NCBI RefSeq assembly: GCF_030814835.1
Contig: NZ_JAUSVS010000002.1
Coordinates: 827,604 to 891,603 of the forward strand
Source of the DNA: Caulobacter ginsengisoli
GTDB lineage: Bacteria > Pseudomonadota > Alphaproteobacteria > Caulobacterales > Caulobacteraceae
DNA: 64,000 nt
Direction: 5' to 3'
Positions within the stretch are counted from its first letter, which is position 1. The number at the start of each line of letters is the position of its first letter. The translations under genes were made by a program, and so were the position numbers. Shown here piece by piece: positions 7,680 to 16,142 of this stretch. A model generated the notes under the pieces. That model searched no databases. It saw only the letters and a program-made list of their open reading frames with translations, and was not told where the DNA came from.

Positions 7680-9179
7680 ATGACCGCCCAAAGCTGGACC
7701 ATGGTAGCCCACGACCCGCCGGCCAGCGCCGACTGGGCCGCCCGGCCGCGCTATGCGCCCAGCGACTTCATCACGCTGCTCTGGCGTGAGCGCTACCTGA
7801 TGATCTCGGTCTTCCTGCTGATCTTCATCGCCGGCCTTGGCTTCGCCTTCACCCTGAAGAAGGCCTATCCGGCCCATTCCAGCCTGCTGATCCAGCTGGG
7901 CCAGGAATATGTCTACGAACCCCTGGCGGGCGATGCGGCGCGTGGGGCGGTGCCGGACGTCAACAGCGTGGTGCAGTCCGAGACCGCCATCCTCTCCAGC
8001 GAGCCGCTGCGCGAGATGACCATCCGCAAGGTCGGACTGGGGATCATCTACCCGGACCTCGCCGCCAAATACGACGCCGCCAGCGTACAGGAAAAACAAG
8101 CCATCATGGCCAAGGCCGTCGAGGGCATGGGCAAGGGGCTGAAGATCGAGGCCGCTCCCGACAACCCCGTCGTCAACCTGACCTTCGAGCATGAAGACCC
8201 GGTGGTCGCCGCCCGGGTGCTCAACACGCTGCTGGAACAGTATCTGCTCTATCGCCGCAGCGTCCTGGCCCAGCCCAGTTCCACGGCTTTGGACCGCCAG
8301 CGGGTGATGTTCCAGGGCAAGCTCGACGAGGCCGACGCCGCCTACCAGCAGTTCCTGGTCACCAACGACATCGGCGACTTCAACGCCCAGAAGACCTCGC
8401 TGACCCAGCTGCAGGCCCAGGCCGAGGCCCAGTCCAACGCTGTCCAGGCCCAGCTGCAGGACCGCCAGGGCCGGCTGGCCGCGCTGCAGCAGCAGATGGC
8501 CGGCGTGCAGCCCGAGATCGGCCTCTATCGCGATACCGACACCACCGCCTCGGCCAAGCTGGCGGCGCTCAAGCTCGAGCGCGAGGACAAGCTGGGCCGC
8601 TACCTGCCCGACAGCCAGACGATCAAGGACATCGACGCCCAGATCGCCCAGCTGGAGCAGGGCGTGCAGGCCGGCCGCACCCTGACCGAAGGGCCCAAAC
8701 GCTATGGGGTCAACCCGGTCTACCAGACGGCCCAGACCGAGCAGATCCAGCTGACCGCCGAGGTCGCCGCCCTGCGCCAGTCCAAGGCCGAGTACGACCG
8801 CCAGGTGCAGGAAGCCAATGACCGGCTGCTCAAGCTGGTCGCCCTGGAGCCGCAGTTCCAGGCCCTCAGCCGCGACCGCGACCTGCTGCAGACCAATGTC
8901 CGCGACTACAGCGTCAAGGCGACCCAGGACGAGGCCGTCCGCCAGATCGCCTCGGAAAGCAGCGACAATATCCGCATCGTCGAGCGGGCCAGCGCCCCCT
9001 CGACCGGCAAGAGCCTGCGCAAGCCGGTGATGATCCTGGCCCTGCTGTTCGCCGGTTTCGCGGCCCTGTGCGCCGGGCTGGTGCGGATGTTCCTCCGGCC
9101 GGGCCTGCCGACGGCCGCCTCCGCTTCGCGGACCCTCGACCTGCCAATCTTAGGCATGGCGTCCGTCAAGCCGCGGTGA
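7680..9179 (+). CDS. hfsA: Chain-length/export protein (Wzz/Wzc-like, no kinase domain), holdfast HfsA
   Basis: 499 residues. It has a cytoplasmic N-terminus, a transmembrane helix at ~40-60, a Wzz domain, and a long periplasmic region rich in Q/A coiled coil (~215-410). A segment with L-S-R-D-R-D-L-L-Q-T-N-V (~395) precedes the second transmembrane helix at ~453-475. It ends shortly after, so the tyrosine kinase domain is separate (the next gene). This is the inner-membrane copolymerase that pairs with the outer-membrane channel HfsD. It is first gene of a likely hfsABC operon. No strong ribosome binding site is visible before the ATG. Confidence 0.85.
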   Translation: MTAQSWTMVAHDPPASADWAARPRYAPSDFITLLWRERYLMISVFLLIFIAGLGFAFTLKKAYPAHSSLLIQLGQEYVYEPLAGDAARGAVPDVNSVVQSETAILSSEPLREMTIRKVGLGIIYPDLAAKYDAASVQEKQAIMAKAVEGMGKGLKIEAAPDNPVVNLTFEHEDPVVAARVLNTLLEQYLLYRRSVLAQPSSTALDRQRVMFQGKLDEADAAYQQFLVTNDIGDFNAQKTSLTQLQAQAEAQSNAVQAQLQDRQGRLAALQQQMAGVQPEIGLYRDTDTTASAKLAALKLEREDKLGRYLPDSQTIKDIDAQIAQLEQGVQAGRTLTEGPKRYGVNPVYQTAQTEQIQLTAEVAALRQSKAEYDRQVQEANDRLLKLVALEPQFQALSRDRDLLQTNVRDYSVKATQDEAVRQIASESSDNIRIVERASAPSTGKSLRKPVMILALLFAGFAALCAGLVRMFLRPGLPTAASASRTLDLPILGMASVKPR

Positions 9180-9252
9180 GACTCTGCGGCGCGGGACAGG
9201 CCTTCCTCAGTAACGGTAAGCTGGCTGTCTCTGGCTTGGCGCGATTCGACGC

Positions 9253-9954
9253 ATGGTGGATTTGAACGGCGAGATGGGCGAGCTGTGGGCTTCGTTGGGC
9301 GCCCCCGCGCCCGGCCGCCCGCGCGTCGTCCAGTTCATCGCCGCCCGGCGCGGGGAGGGGACCTCGACGGTCGCCCGCGAGTTCGCCCGGTTCGCCGCCC
9401 GCCGGGCCGGCCGCAAGGTCTGGCTGGTCGATCTGGACCTCTTCGCCTCGCCCCAGGCCGCCGCCATCGCCGCCGATCCCGAGCACTACGGCGAGCTGGG
9501 GACCGCCGTCTCCGCCAGCCCCGACGGCTCGGCCTTCTTCACCGTCCAGCCGCCGCAGCAGGCCCCTGACGGTTCGACCTGGCCCGACGCCCGCTACCTG
9601 GTCGCCCATGCGGTGGGCGGGCAGCGCTGGTGGGTGACCCGGTTCCGCAACGACGCCCTGAGGGGCCGCCAAGCGGTGCATATCGTCCCCAGCGGCGACT
9701 ACTGGAATGCGCTCCGCAAATACGCCGACATCATCGTGGTCGACGCCCCGGCCGCCGATCGCTCCCAGGCCGGCCTGACCGTCGCCCCCTTCATGGACCA
9801 GACCATCCTGGTGGTCGCCGCCGACCAGCCGGACGTGCGGGCCCCGAGCCTGCTGCGCGACGCCATCAACGGGGCGGGCGGACGCTGTGCGGGCCTGTTC
9901 TTCAACCGCGCCCAGATTCAGCCGCCGGGCTTCCTCAAGGCCATCCTGCCGTGA
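9253..9954 (+). CDS. hfsB: CpsD/CapB-like P-loop protein with degenerate Walker A, holdfast HfsB
   Basis: 233 residues. The fold is that of bacterial tyrosine kinases/MinD: Walker A-like R-G-E-G-T-S-T-V at 33-40, Walker A' V-W-L-V-D-L-D-L-F at ~56-64, Walker B-like I-I-V-V-D-A-P near 160. The usual Walker A lysine (G-E-G-K-S-T) is replaced by threonine, and there is no C-terminal tyrosine cluster, so true kinase activity is doubtful. It partners the Wzc-like protein upstream. The stop codon overlaps the GTG start of hfsC, so translation is probably coupled. Confidence 0.8.
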   Translation: MVDLNGEMGELWASLGAPAPGRPRVVQFIAARRGEGTSTVAREFARFAARRAGRKVWLVDLDLFASPQAAAIAADPEHYGELGTAVSASPDGSAFFTVQPPQQAPDGSTWPDARYLVAHAVGGQRWWVTRFRNDALRGRQAVHIVPSGDYWNALRKYADIIVVDAPAADRSQAGLTVAPFMDQTILVVAADQPDVRAPSLLRDAINGAGGRCAGLFFNRAQIQPPGFLKAILP

Positions 9955-11210
9955 CCTATCCGGCCGCCACACCGGCCTACCGGCCCCGGATCGACATGTG
10001 GACCATCGGGGCCTTCTGCCTCGCCGTCCTGGCCCTGCTGATCTACAGCCAGGGCTGGCTGACCCTGCTGACCGGGGGCAATGTCGGGGATACGTCCAAG
10101 TCGGGCCTGATCCGCAACCTGTTCCTGCCGGCCTATGCCGCCGGCGTGGTGCTGCTGGCCATGAGCCCGGGCGCCACCCTGGCGGCCCTGCTGCGCCAGC
10201 CCTTCCTGATCCTCCTGATGGTCATCGTCGCCGCCTCGCTGCTGTGGTCCGACGCGCCGGACCAGACCATGCGCCGCATCGTGGCCCTCTACGCCACCAC
10301 CCTGACCGGGGTGGTGCTGGCCGGCCGCTACAGCTGGGCGACCCTGGCCGAGATCATGGCCGCGACCTTCCTGATCCTGGGCGTACTCTGTCTGCTGCTG
10401 ATCTTCGGCCTGCCCGGCATCGGCAAGATGACCGAGATCTTCCCCGGCGCCTGGCGCGGCGTCTGGCCGGAGAAGAACGCCCTGGGCGGCAACATGGCCC
10501 TGGGATTTGGCCTCTGCGCGGCGGCGGCCCTGCTCAATCCGCGCCGGGCCTGGCTGTGGTGGGGCGCGGCGGCCCTGGCCCTGCTGCTGGTGCTGGGTTC
10601 GACCTCGAAGACCTCGCTGATCTCGCTGATCCTGGGCGGGATGGCCCTGGGCTTCGTCTTCCTGGTCCGCCGGGGGCCGGTCTCGGGCGTCATGGCCACC
10701 TTCGCCGCCGTGGTCGGGGCGCTGGGCATAGCCGGCTTCCTGCTGTTCGCCGCCGACGTCTTCCTGGGATTGCTGGGCAAGGACGCCACCCTGACCGGCC
10801 GCACCAAGATCTGGGCGGCGGTCTATCACCAGATCCAGCTGCGCCCCTGGACCGGCTACGGCTATGGCGCCACCTGGGACAACGAGAGCGGCCGGGGCGC
10901 CCTGGCCTGGATCACCAAGGAGGCCGGCTTCCGCGCCCGCCACGCCCACAACAGCTGGCTCGAGCAGTGGCTCAGCCTGGGGCTCAGCGGCCTGGCCGCC
11001 TGGACCCTGTTCTGGCTGCAGACCTTCGGCGCGGCCATCATCGCCGCCTTCCGCCACAAAGGGGCGTACCTGGCCCTGCCGTACCTGGCCGTCTACACCC
11101 TGACCACCCTGACCGAGAGCATCGCGGTCACCTGGAACGACCTGCGCTGGGTGATCTTCGTGGCGATCGCGGTGAAGCTGGCCTGGCCGGACCCCGAGGC
11201 GCGGCGCTAG
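9951..11210 (+). CDS. hfsC: O-antigen polymerase/ligase family membrane protein (Wzy-type), holdfast HfsC
   Basis: 419 residues starting at GTG 9951, which overlaps the hfsB stop (GTGA). About ten or more hydrophobic segments are visible, with the characteristic large periplasmic loop before the last helices (G-R-T-K-I-W near 283, Y-G-Y-G-A-T-W-D-N ~305, then H-A-H-N-S-W-L-E ~328), as in the Wzy_C/O-antigen ligase domain. It would polymerise lipid-linked repeat units at the periplasmic face. Third gene of hfsABC; an inverted-repeat element follows and could end the transcript. Confidence 0.85.
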   Translation: MTYPAATPAYRPRIDMWTIGAFCLAVLALLIYSQGWLTLLTGGNVGDTSKSGLIRNLFLPAYAAGVVLLAMSPGATLAALLRQPFLILLMVIVAASLLWSDAPDQTMRRIVALYATTLTGVVLAGRYSWATLAEIMAATFLILGVLCLLLIFGLPGIGKMTEIFPGAWRGVWPEKNALGGNMALGFGLCAAAALLNPRRAWLWWGAAALALLLVLGSTSKTSLISLILGGMALGFVFLVRRGPVSGVMATFAAVVGALGIAGFLLFAADVFLGLLGKDATLTGRTKIWAAVYHQIQLRPWTGYGYGATWDNESGRGALAWITKEAGFRARHAHNSWLEQWLSLGLSGLAAWTLFWLQTFGAAIIAAFRHKGAYLALPYLAVYTLTTLTESIAVTWNDLRWVIFVAIAVKLAWPDPEARR

Positions 11211-11217
11211 CAAACAA

Positions 11218-11346
11218 ATCCGCTCATCCCCGCGAAAGCGGGGACCCAGGCTTTTTACTGTTGAGGGCGGTCCTGACAGGCTTGGGCGGCGTGCAAGTCC
11301 GCTACGAAAAACACCTGGGTCCCCGCCTTCGCGGGGATGAGCGGAT
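11218..11346. repeat. Long inverted-repeat element A (REPIN-like double hairpin)
   Basis: Arms 11218-11250 and 11314-11346 are 33 bp each and complementary with a single mismatch; the loop is 63 bp. Each arm also contains its own small hairpin (CCCCGC/GCGGGG). It fills the gap between the convergent genes hfsC and the TetR gene and may act as a bidirectional terminator. The arm type (CATCCCCGCGAAAGCGGGGA) is one I recall as a common dispersed repeat in alphaproteobacteria. Confidence 0.85.
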
Positions 11347-11351
11347 GAAAA

Positions 11352-11903
11352 TTACCCCATCATCGCCTGGAGCTCGGCGATCAGCCCCTCGTCGCCCGGC
11401 AGATCCAATATCCCCGACCGATGCATGGCGATGCCGCCGTGCAGCAGGATCAGCACCTTCATCACCGCCCGCCGGTTGGCCTCCTTCGAGGCGGCAGGAT
11501 CGGCGAAGAGGCGCATGGCCTGCGTGATCCCCAGATGGACGGCCTTCTGCAGCGAAGGGCGAAACTTCATCGTCGCGTGCGGGCGGCTGCGCATCAGGTC
11601 GTAGAGGCGGGGGTTGGCCAGGGCGAAGCGGACATAGGCCTCGACGAAATCGGCCCGGCTGGCGGCCGCCGCCAGCGGGACGGCCAGATCCTCGAACCCG
11701 GCCTGGGCCACCGCGTCCAGCAGCGCCTCGCGGCCCTCGAACTGGCCGTAGAGCGAGCGGTGGGCGACACCGGCCGCTTGCGCGACCTTGCGCAGGCTCA
11801 GCGCCTCGTGGCCGCCGGTCTCGACCATGGCCCGGGCGGCGGCCAGCGCCGCCTCGCGCAGGTTGCCGTGCCGGTAGGTGTCGCGGGCCGGCCGGGCGGT
11901 CAT
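11352..11903 (-). CDS. TetR-family transcriptional regulator (beside crotonase)
   Basis: 183 residues from the ATG at 11903. The N-terminal HTH (residues ~20-60: L-S-L-R-K-V-A-Q-A-A-G-V, then S-L-Y-G-Q-F) is typical of TetR. The C-terminal domain resembles TetR_C_13/WHG-type ligand domains (Y-V-R-F-A-L-A-N-P-R-L-Y-D-L-M). It starts 2 nt after the crotonase stop, so the two form an operon. A 17-bp palindrome upstream of that operon (12607-12623) is a plausible autoregulatory operator. The gene pair interrupts the holdfast locus. Confidence 0.85.
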   Translation of the reverse strand: MTARPARDTYRHGNLREAALAAARAMVETGGHEALSLRKVAQAAGVAHRSLYGQFEGREALLDAVAQAGFEDLAVPLAAAASRADFVEAYVRFALANPRLYDLMRSRPHATMKFRPSLQKAVHLGITQAMRLFADPAASKEANRRAVMKVLILLHGGIAMHRSGILDLPGDEGLIAELQAMMG

Positions 11904-11905
11904 GC

Positions 11906-12589
11906 TCAGGTCAGTTCCGCCTCGATGGCGGCCTTGACGGCGGCGATGGCCCCGGCCCGGGCTCTGAGCTTGGTGGCCGCATGGGCGGCTCGGTCCAGGC
12001 CCGCCATCCGCGTGATCGCGGCCTGAGTGGCGGCTTCCAGGTCCTCGCGCGGGACCAGCTGGTCGACCAGGCCGGCGGTCAGGGCCTCCTGCGGCTCGAA
12101 CAGCTCGGCGGTCATGGCGGTGCGGCTGAAATGGGCCGGGGTCAGGCGCTGGCGGGCCATCTCCAGGGCGAAGCTGGGGATGGTCAGGCCGATCTGCACC
12201 TCGTTCAGCCCCCCCCGCCAACCGGCGTCGGCGCCGATCCGCCAGTCCGCCCCCAGCATCAGGAAGGCGCCCATCGGATAGGCGTGACCGGCGGTGACGG
12301 TGACGACCGGGCGGGGAAAGCTGAGCAGCTTGAGGGCCAGGGTCGCCCCCAGATACAGCATCTCGCGCGAGGCGGCTCCATCGCCGCTGGCGAATACCTT
12401 CAGATCGAAGCCGGCCGAGAAGATGTTGTCCCGGCCCTCCAGCACCGCCACGTCGCCGTCCGCCGCCGCCTGGTCGAAGGCCGCGTGCAGGGCGCTCAGC
12501 ATGGCCGGGTTCATGACATTGACCTTGCCGTCGTCCATGCGGATGCGGGTGGCGTTGGCCTGGCGAGTGACGGTGATCGGGTGGGTCAT
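11906..12589 (-). CDS. Crotonase/enoyl-CoA hydratase family protein
   Basis: 227 residues from the ATG at 12589, preceded by AGGAG. The crotonase oxyanion-hole segment I-F-S-A-G-F-D-L-K-V-F (~57-67) and G-H-A-Y-P-M-G-A-F-L-M-L-G-A-D-W-R-I-G (~100) are present. The protein is shorter than typical hydratases (~255-260 aa), and the two catalytic glutamates of enoyl-CoA hydratase are not obvious, so the reaction is uncertain. It is cotranscribed with the TetR gene, which suggests an inducible acyl-CoA pathway rather than holdfast synthesis. Confidence 0.8.
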   Translation of the reverse strand: MTHPITVTRQANATRIRMDDGKVNVMNPAMLSALHAAFDQAAADGDVAVLEGRDNIFSAGFDLKVFASGDGAASREMLYLGATLALKLLSFPRPVVTVTAGHAYPMGAFLMLGADWRIGADAGWRGGLNEVQIGLTIPSFALEMARQRLTPAHFSRTAMTAELFEPQEALTAGLVDQLVPREDLEAATQAAITRMAGLDRAAHAATKLRARAGAIAAVKAAIEAELT

Positions 12590-12606
12590 GGCGCGGGGCT
12601 CCTTAT

Positions 12607-12623
12607 TCCATCCATTGGATGGA
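12607..12623. promoter_or_regulatory. Palindromic putative operator upstream of the crotonase/TetR operon
   Basis: TCCATCCATTGGATGGA has perfect 8-bp arms around one central base. It lies 18-34 bp upstream of the crotonase start codon, a position suited to repression by the TetR protein encoded in the same operon. Confidence 0.55.
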
Positions 12624-12672
12624 TATGGGCAGTCCACAGGGCTGACAAGTATGACGTGGCGGCAGGCGGGGC

Positions 12673-13425
12673 TTACAGCCCCAGCCGGCGCGCGCCTTCG
12701 GCGGCGGTGACGACCTCGAAGCCGCCCGCCAGCGCGGCGTCGGCCAGCCGGGCCAGGGCCTGCGGGGTGCAGCCCCAGGCCGAGGGCGCTTCGCTGACGT
12801 CATGGGTGTAGAGGATCAGCCAGGCGCGCTGGGCCCTGGCCTTGTTCAGCCAGCCCATGGCCACGGCCTCGCCGTCGGGGCCTTCGATCCCGACCGAGGG
12901 AAGCTGGTTGGCGTCCGAGCCGTCCTCGACCAGACCGGCCTGCACCGTGCGCAGGGTGCGGAAGCGGCTGCCCAGCACGGCCTTGGCGGGCCGGGAGACG
13001 TCGCCATAGGGGTAGGCGAAGCTCTCCAGATGTGGCGCGCCGATGGCCGCCAGAGCCTCCGCGTTGCGGTCAGCCTCGGCGGCGATGGCGGGGCCGGCGG
13101 CCTGGCCGCAGTCGAGGTGGGAGAAGGTGTGGCAGGCCAGTTCGTGGCCGGCGCCGGCGAGGGCGGCCGTGTCGTCCAGCGTGGCGTAGGCGCCCATCGG
13201 CCCCGTGCCACCGGCCAGCCCCGCCGAGACGTAGTAGGTCCCCTTGAGCCCTCGTGCTTCCAGCACAGCGGCGCCGGCGTGGACGGCGGTGGCGGGCGCG
13301 TCATCGAAGCTGAAGGTGATCATCGGCCGCTCCAGCCGCATGCGCACCGGCCGGCGGTGGGCCAGCAGCGCCAGGCGCCGGCGCAGCTTGCCCTTCAGCG
13401 AGCGGTCGGCCGAATAGGGCTCCAT
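12673..13425 (-). CDS. hfsH: Polysaccharide deacetylase (NodB fold), holdfast HfsH
   Basis: 250 residues. NodB motif 1 is T-F-S-F-D-D-A (D41, D42), the metal-binding H-T-F-S-H lies near residue 98, and a later motif F-A-Y-P-Y-G-D is near 140. HfsH removes acetyl groups from N-acetylhexosamine in the holdfast polymer, which is needed for adhesion and cohesion in Caulobacter (family knowledge). The ATG at 13425 overlaps the TGA of hfsG (TGATG), so it is translationally coupled as the last gene of hfsFGH. Confidence 0.85.
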   Translation of the reverse strand: MEPYSADRSLKGKLRRRLALLAHRRPVRMRLERPMITFSFDDAPATAVHAGAAVLEARGLKGTYYVSAGLAGGTGPMGAYATLDDTAALAGAGHELACHTFSHLDCGQAAGPAIAAEADRNAEALAAIGAPHLESFAYPYGDVSRPAKAVLGSRFRTLRTVQAGLVEDGSDANQLPSVGIEGPDGEAVAMGWLNKARAQRAWLILYTHDVSEAPSAWGCTPQALARLADAALAGGFEVVTAAEGARRLGL

Positions 13426-14369
13426 CACAGCGTCTCCGCATAGAGGGCGGCGCGGTAGAAGCGCAGGGCGAGGTCGCGCAGTTTCAATGGGGCCAGTGGG
13501 CTCAGCGCCAGGGCCTTGAGCGACGGGCGCCACAGGCCGCGCAGGGGCAGGGCGCGCAGGCGTCTGGCCCAGCGGTAGCTGGGGTATTGCGCGGCGATGG
13601 CCGGATGGGCGGCCACGACCCGGCCGAAATTGGCGGCCGACTGCTCATATTTGCGGGCCAGGTCCGCAGCGACGTCGAGGCCCAGATGGGTGGCGGTGTT
13701 GTCGACATGGACGATGGGCCAGCGGGCGGCGACCCGCATCGCCCATTCCACATCCTCCCAGCCCCAGCCGACGAAGCCCTCATCGAAGCCGACGGCCTCG
13801 AAGACGGGGCGGGCGACCAGCAGGTTGGAGGTGAAGACGTATTTCTCGGGGGCTTGGCGGCGGGTGGCGGCGGGCAGGCAGTCGCTCTTCAGCGCCATCG
13901 TCCGGTGCAGGGCGTGCTGCGGGGTGCGCGGGGTCTGGTCGAGAGAGAAACCGCCGAAGGCGACGTCCGGCGCGTCGGTCTCGATCAGGGCCAGCCAGTG
14001 GCCCAGGAAGCATTCGCGGTCCGGCAGCATGTCAGCGTCGAGGAACAGCAGCCACTGGCCACGGGCATGGCGGGCCAGGCGATTGCGGCCCTTGGCGCGG
14101 CCTTCGTTGACCGTGAGGCGCACCAGGCGGGCGGGCAGGGCGAGGCTGGTGACGGTATCGCCGACCCGCCGGGCCAGGGCTTCGTCGTTGGAGCCGTCGT
14201 CCAGCACGATGATCTCGGCGTCGGCGGTTTCGCGGGCCAGGGCGATGAGCAGGCCGCTGGGATCGTCGCCCTTGAAGGGAATCAGCACCGACAGGCGCGG
14301 CTTGGCGGCCGGCCAGTGGGCGCTCTCGACCAGGGCCTCATCCGGCCAGGGGATGGAATGATGGGTCAT
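13425..14369 (-). CDS. hfsG: Family 2 glycosyltransferase, holdfast HfsG
   Basis: 314 residues. GT-A fold: L-S-V-L-I-P-F-K-G near 27, E-I-I-V-L-D-D-G-S near 52 (nucleotide binding), G-R-N-R-L-A-R-H-A near 95, the metal-binding F-L-D-A-D near 112, and an acceptor-side motif G-W-G-W-E-D-V-E-W near 213. It adds a sugar to the lipid-linked holdfast repeat unit on the cytoplasmic side. The ATG at 14369 overlaps the hfsF stop by ATGA. Confidence 0.85.
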   Translation of the reverse strand: MTHHSIPWPDEALVESAHWPAAKPRLSVLIPFKGDDPSGLLIALARETADAEIIVLDDGSNDEALARRVGDTVTSLALPARLVRLTVNEGRAKGRNRLARHARGQWLLFLDADMLPDRECFLGHWLALIETDAPDVAFGGFSLDQTPRTPQHALHRTMALKSDCLPAATRRQAPEKYVFTSNLLVARPVFEAVGFDEGFVGWGWEDVEWAMRVAARWPIVHVDNTATHLGLDVAADLARKYEQSAANFGRVVAAHPAIAAQYPSYRWARRLRALPLRGLWRPSLKALALSPLAPLKLRDLALRFYRAALYAETL

Positions 14370-15814
14370 GCCGCCGCCCGGGCCCTGAGGCCGCGCACCA
14401 GGGTCAGGCCCTGGCCCCGCACGCCGCCGGCGTCGAGCAGCCAGGCGGCCAGGCCATAGACCGCCATGCCGACCGCCGCCTTGCTGAACAGCTCGAGGGC
14501 TCCACCCCAGGCTGGGATCTGGATGACCGCCAGGGCCATCAGGGCGGTGGCGGCGCCGACCGTGGCCAGGGTCTTCCACGGGATGGGCAGGGGCTGGGCT
14601 CGCCGGCCCAGGACGAAGGCGGTGAGCGCGCCCAGCGCATAGCTGGCCGCCGTCGACCACATGGCGCCGTCCAGGCCAAAGCGCGGGATCAGGATCAGGT
14701 TCAGCACGACATTGCCCAGCGCGGGGACGGCCATGGCCGCCATCAGCAGATGGGTGCGCCGGCCCAGGGTGAAGGCCTGGTGCAGGTAGTAGGTGGTCAG
14801 GCCCGACAGCAGCCCTGCGAAGGCCACCCAGGGCGTCACCCGCGCCGCCCCGGCGGCCAGGTCCGCGCCGACCATGACCTGGGCCAGCGGCCCTGCGGTC
14901 AGGGCCAGGCCCGCCGCGGCCGGCATGGTCAGCAGCAGCATGAAGGAGGCCTGCTCCCGGGCGGTGGCCTTCAGGGCGCTCTCGCCGCCGCGCTCCAGGG
15001 CCGCGACCATGGCCGGGCCGCCGGCCATGCCCAGCCAGACGAAAACCACGTCCAGGGTGCGGTTCGCCAGGCTGTAGCCGGCATGATAGACGCCCACCGC
15101 CTGCTCGTTCAGGAAGGCCGCCAGCAGGAACCGGTCGGTGGCGGCGATGACCAGGGCCAGGATCAGCGACCCCGCCACCGGCAGGCCATAGGCCAGATAG
15201 GTTGCCGCCCGCGCCCGCTCGAAACGCCCGCCGGCCATCAGCCTGAATTCGCGCGGCAGCACGGCCGCCAGGCAGAGGGCCGCGACGCCCCCGGCCCCGA
15301 TCAGCGGCGCCGCCCCGCCCGCGCCCAGCAGGGCCATGCCCGCCCCGATGGCGAAGCCGCCCACGGTCTGGATCACGTCCAGCAGCGCCGCCGAGGTGAC
15401 CTCGCCCGCCGCCCGCCGCCGCTCCTGGGCCAGCCGGGCCAGGCTGCGGAACAGGATGGCCGCCATGCCGGCCGCCACCGCCTGTTTCGACCCCGCCGGC
15501 AGCGGGGCCAGCCAGACCAGCAGGCCTGCCACGACGGGGAACACCGCGCCCAGCATCGCCCAGGTCCGGTAGAGGGTGGTCATGTAGCTGGCGGTGTCGC
15601 CATCGGCGGCCGCCCGGGCCTGGAAGCGGGCCATCGCCGCCTCGGCCCAGGTGAAGACGCCGGTATGGACGAGCGTCATGGCCGAGAAACCCAGCGCATA
15701 GGCGCCGTATTCGGCCGGCGTCAGCACGCGCGTGAAGACGACGATCGTGAGCAAGCCCACGATCCCCTGCGCCACATTGACGGGCAGGTAGCCGACGACG
15801 CCGCGCCAGAACAT
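14366..15814 (-). CDS. hfsF: Wzx-type polysaccharide flippase, holdfast HfsF
   Basis: 482 residues with about twelve to fourteen hydrophobic helices spread over the whole length, matching the MATE/Wzx polysaccharide_synt family. Typical features are the N-terminal F-T-R-V-L-T-P-A-E-Y-G-A-Y-A-L segment at ~28-42 and Y-H-A-G-Y-S-L-A-N near 245. It flips the lipid-linked repeat unit across the inner membrane. First gene of hfsFGH, with four-base stop/start overlap to hfsG. Confidence 0.85.
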   Translation of the reverse strand: MFWRGVVGYLPVNVAQGIVGLLTIVVFTRVLTPAEYGAYALGFSAMTLVHTGVFTWAEAAMARFQARAAADGDTASYMTTLYRTWAMLGAVFPVVAGLLVWLAPLPAGSKQAVAAGMAAILFRSLARLAQERRRAAGEVTSAALLDVIQTVGGFAIGAGMALLGAGGAAPLIGAGGVAALCLAAVLPREFRLMAGGRFERARAATYLAYGLPVAGSLILALVIAATDRFLLAAFLNEQAVGVYHAGYSLANRTLDVVFVWLGMAGGPAMVAALERGGESALKATAREQASFMLLLTMPAAAGLALTAGPLAQVMVGADLAAGAARVTPWVAFAGLLSGLTTYYLHQAFTLGRRTHLLMAAMAVPALGNVVLNLILIPRFGLDGAMWSTAASYALGALTAFVLGRRAQPLPIPWKTLATVGAATALMALAVIQIPAWGGALELFSKAAVGMAVYGLAAWLLDAGGVRGQGLTLVRGLRARAAA

Positions 15815-15950
15815 CCGGTTTCCACATCCGCGACCGCTGCTCAGCGATCCATCGCCGGCATTGTGGGGGAGGGGCGTTTCAAGTTCCTGAAGGCCCGGGC
15901 CCGAAGCCGCCCACGCCGAGCCGCATCGGCCAGCGCGGCGGCGGCGGTGT

Positions 15951-16035
15951 TTCGGTGACAGTTTACTTAATTCGCTCCCGTGGCTGGCCGGCCGCCGGAA
16001 GGGGCTCAGGGCGAATTAAGTAAACTGTCACCGAA
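15951..16035. repeat. Perfect inverted-repeat element B
   Basis: Arms 15951-15975 and 16011-16035 are 25 bp, perfectly complementary and AT-richer than the surroundings; the loop is 35 bp and very GC-rich. It sits in the 328-bp gap between divergent hfsF and the 2OG oxygenase gene, which otherwise shows no gene. Confidence 0.85.
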
Positions 16036-16142
16036 ATTGCCTCTGAAGGCGGGCCAACATGTCCGAACCTTAACTTGCCTCGCCCCCCGCCGGGCGGCCA
16101 TCCAGGCGGCAGGAGTTCGCGGGGGCGAGCGAGGCGGATGGG

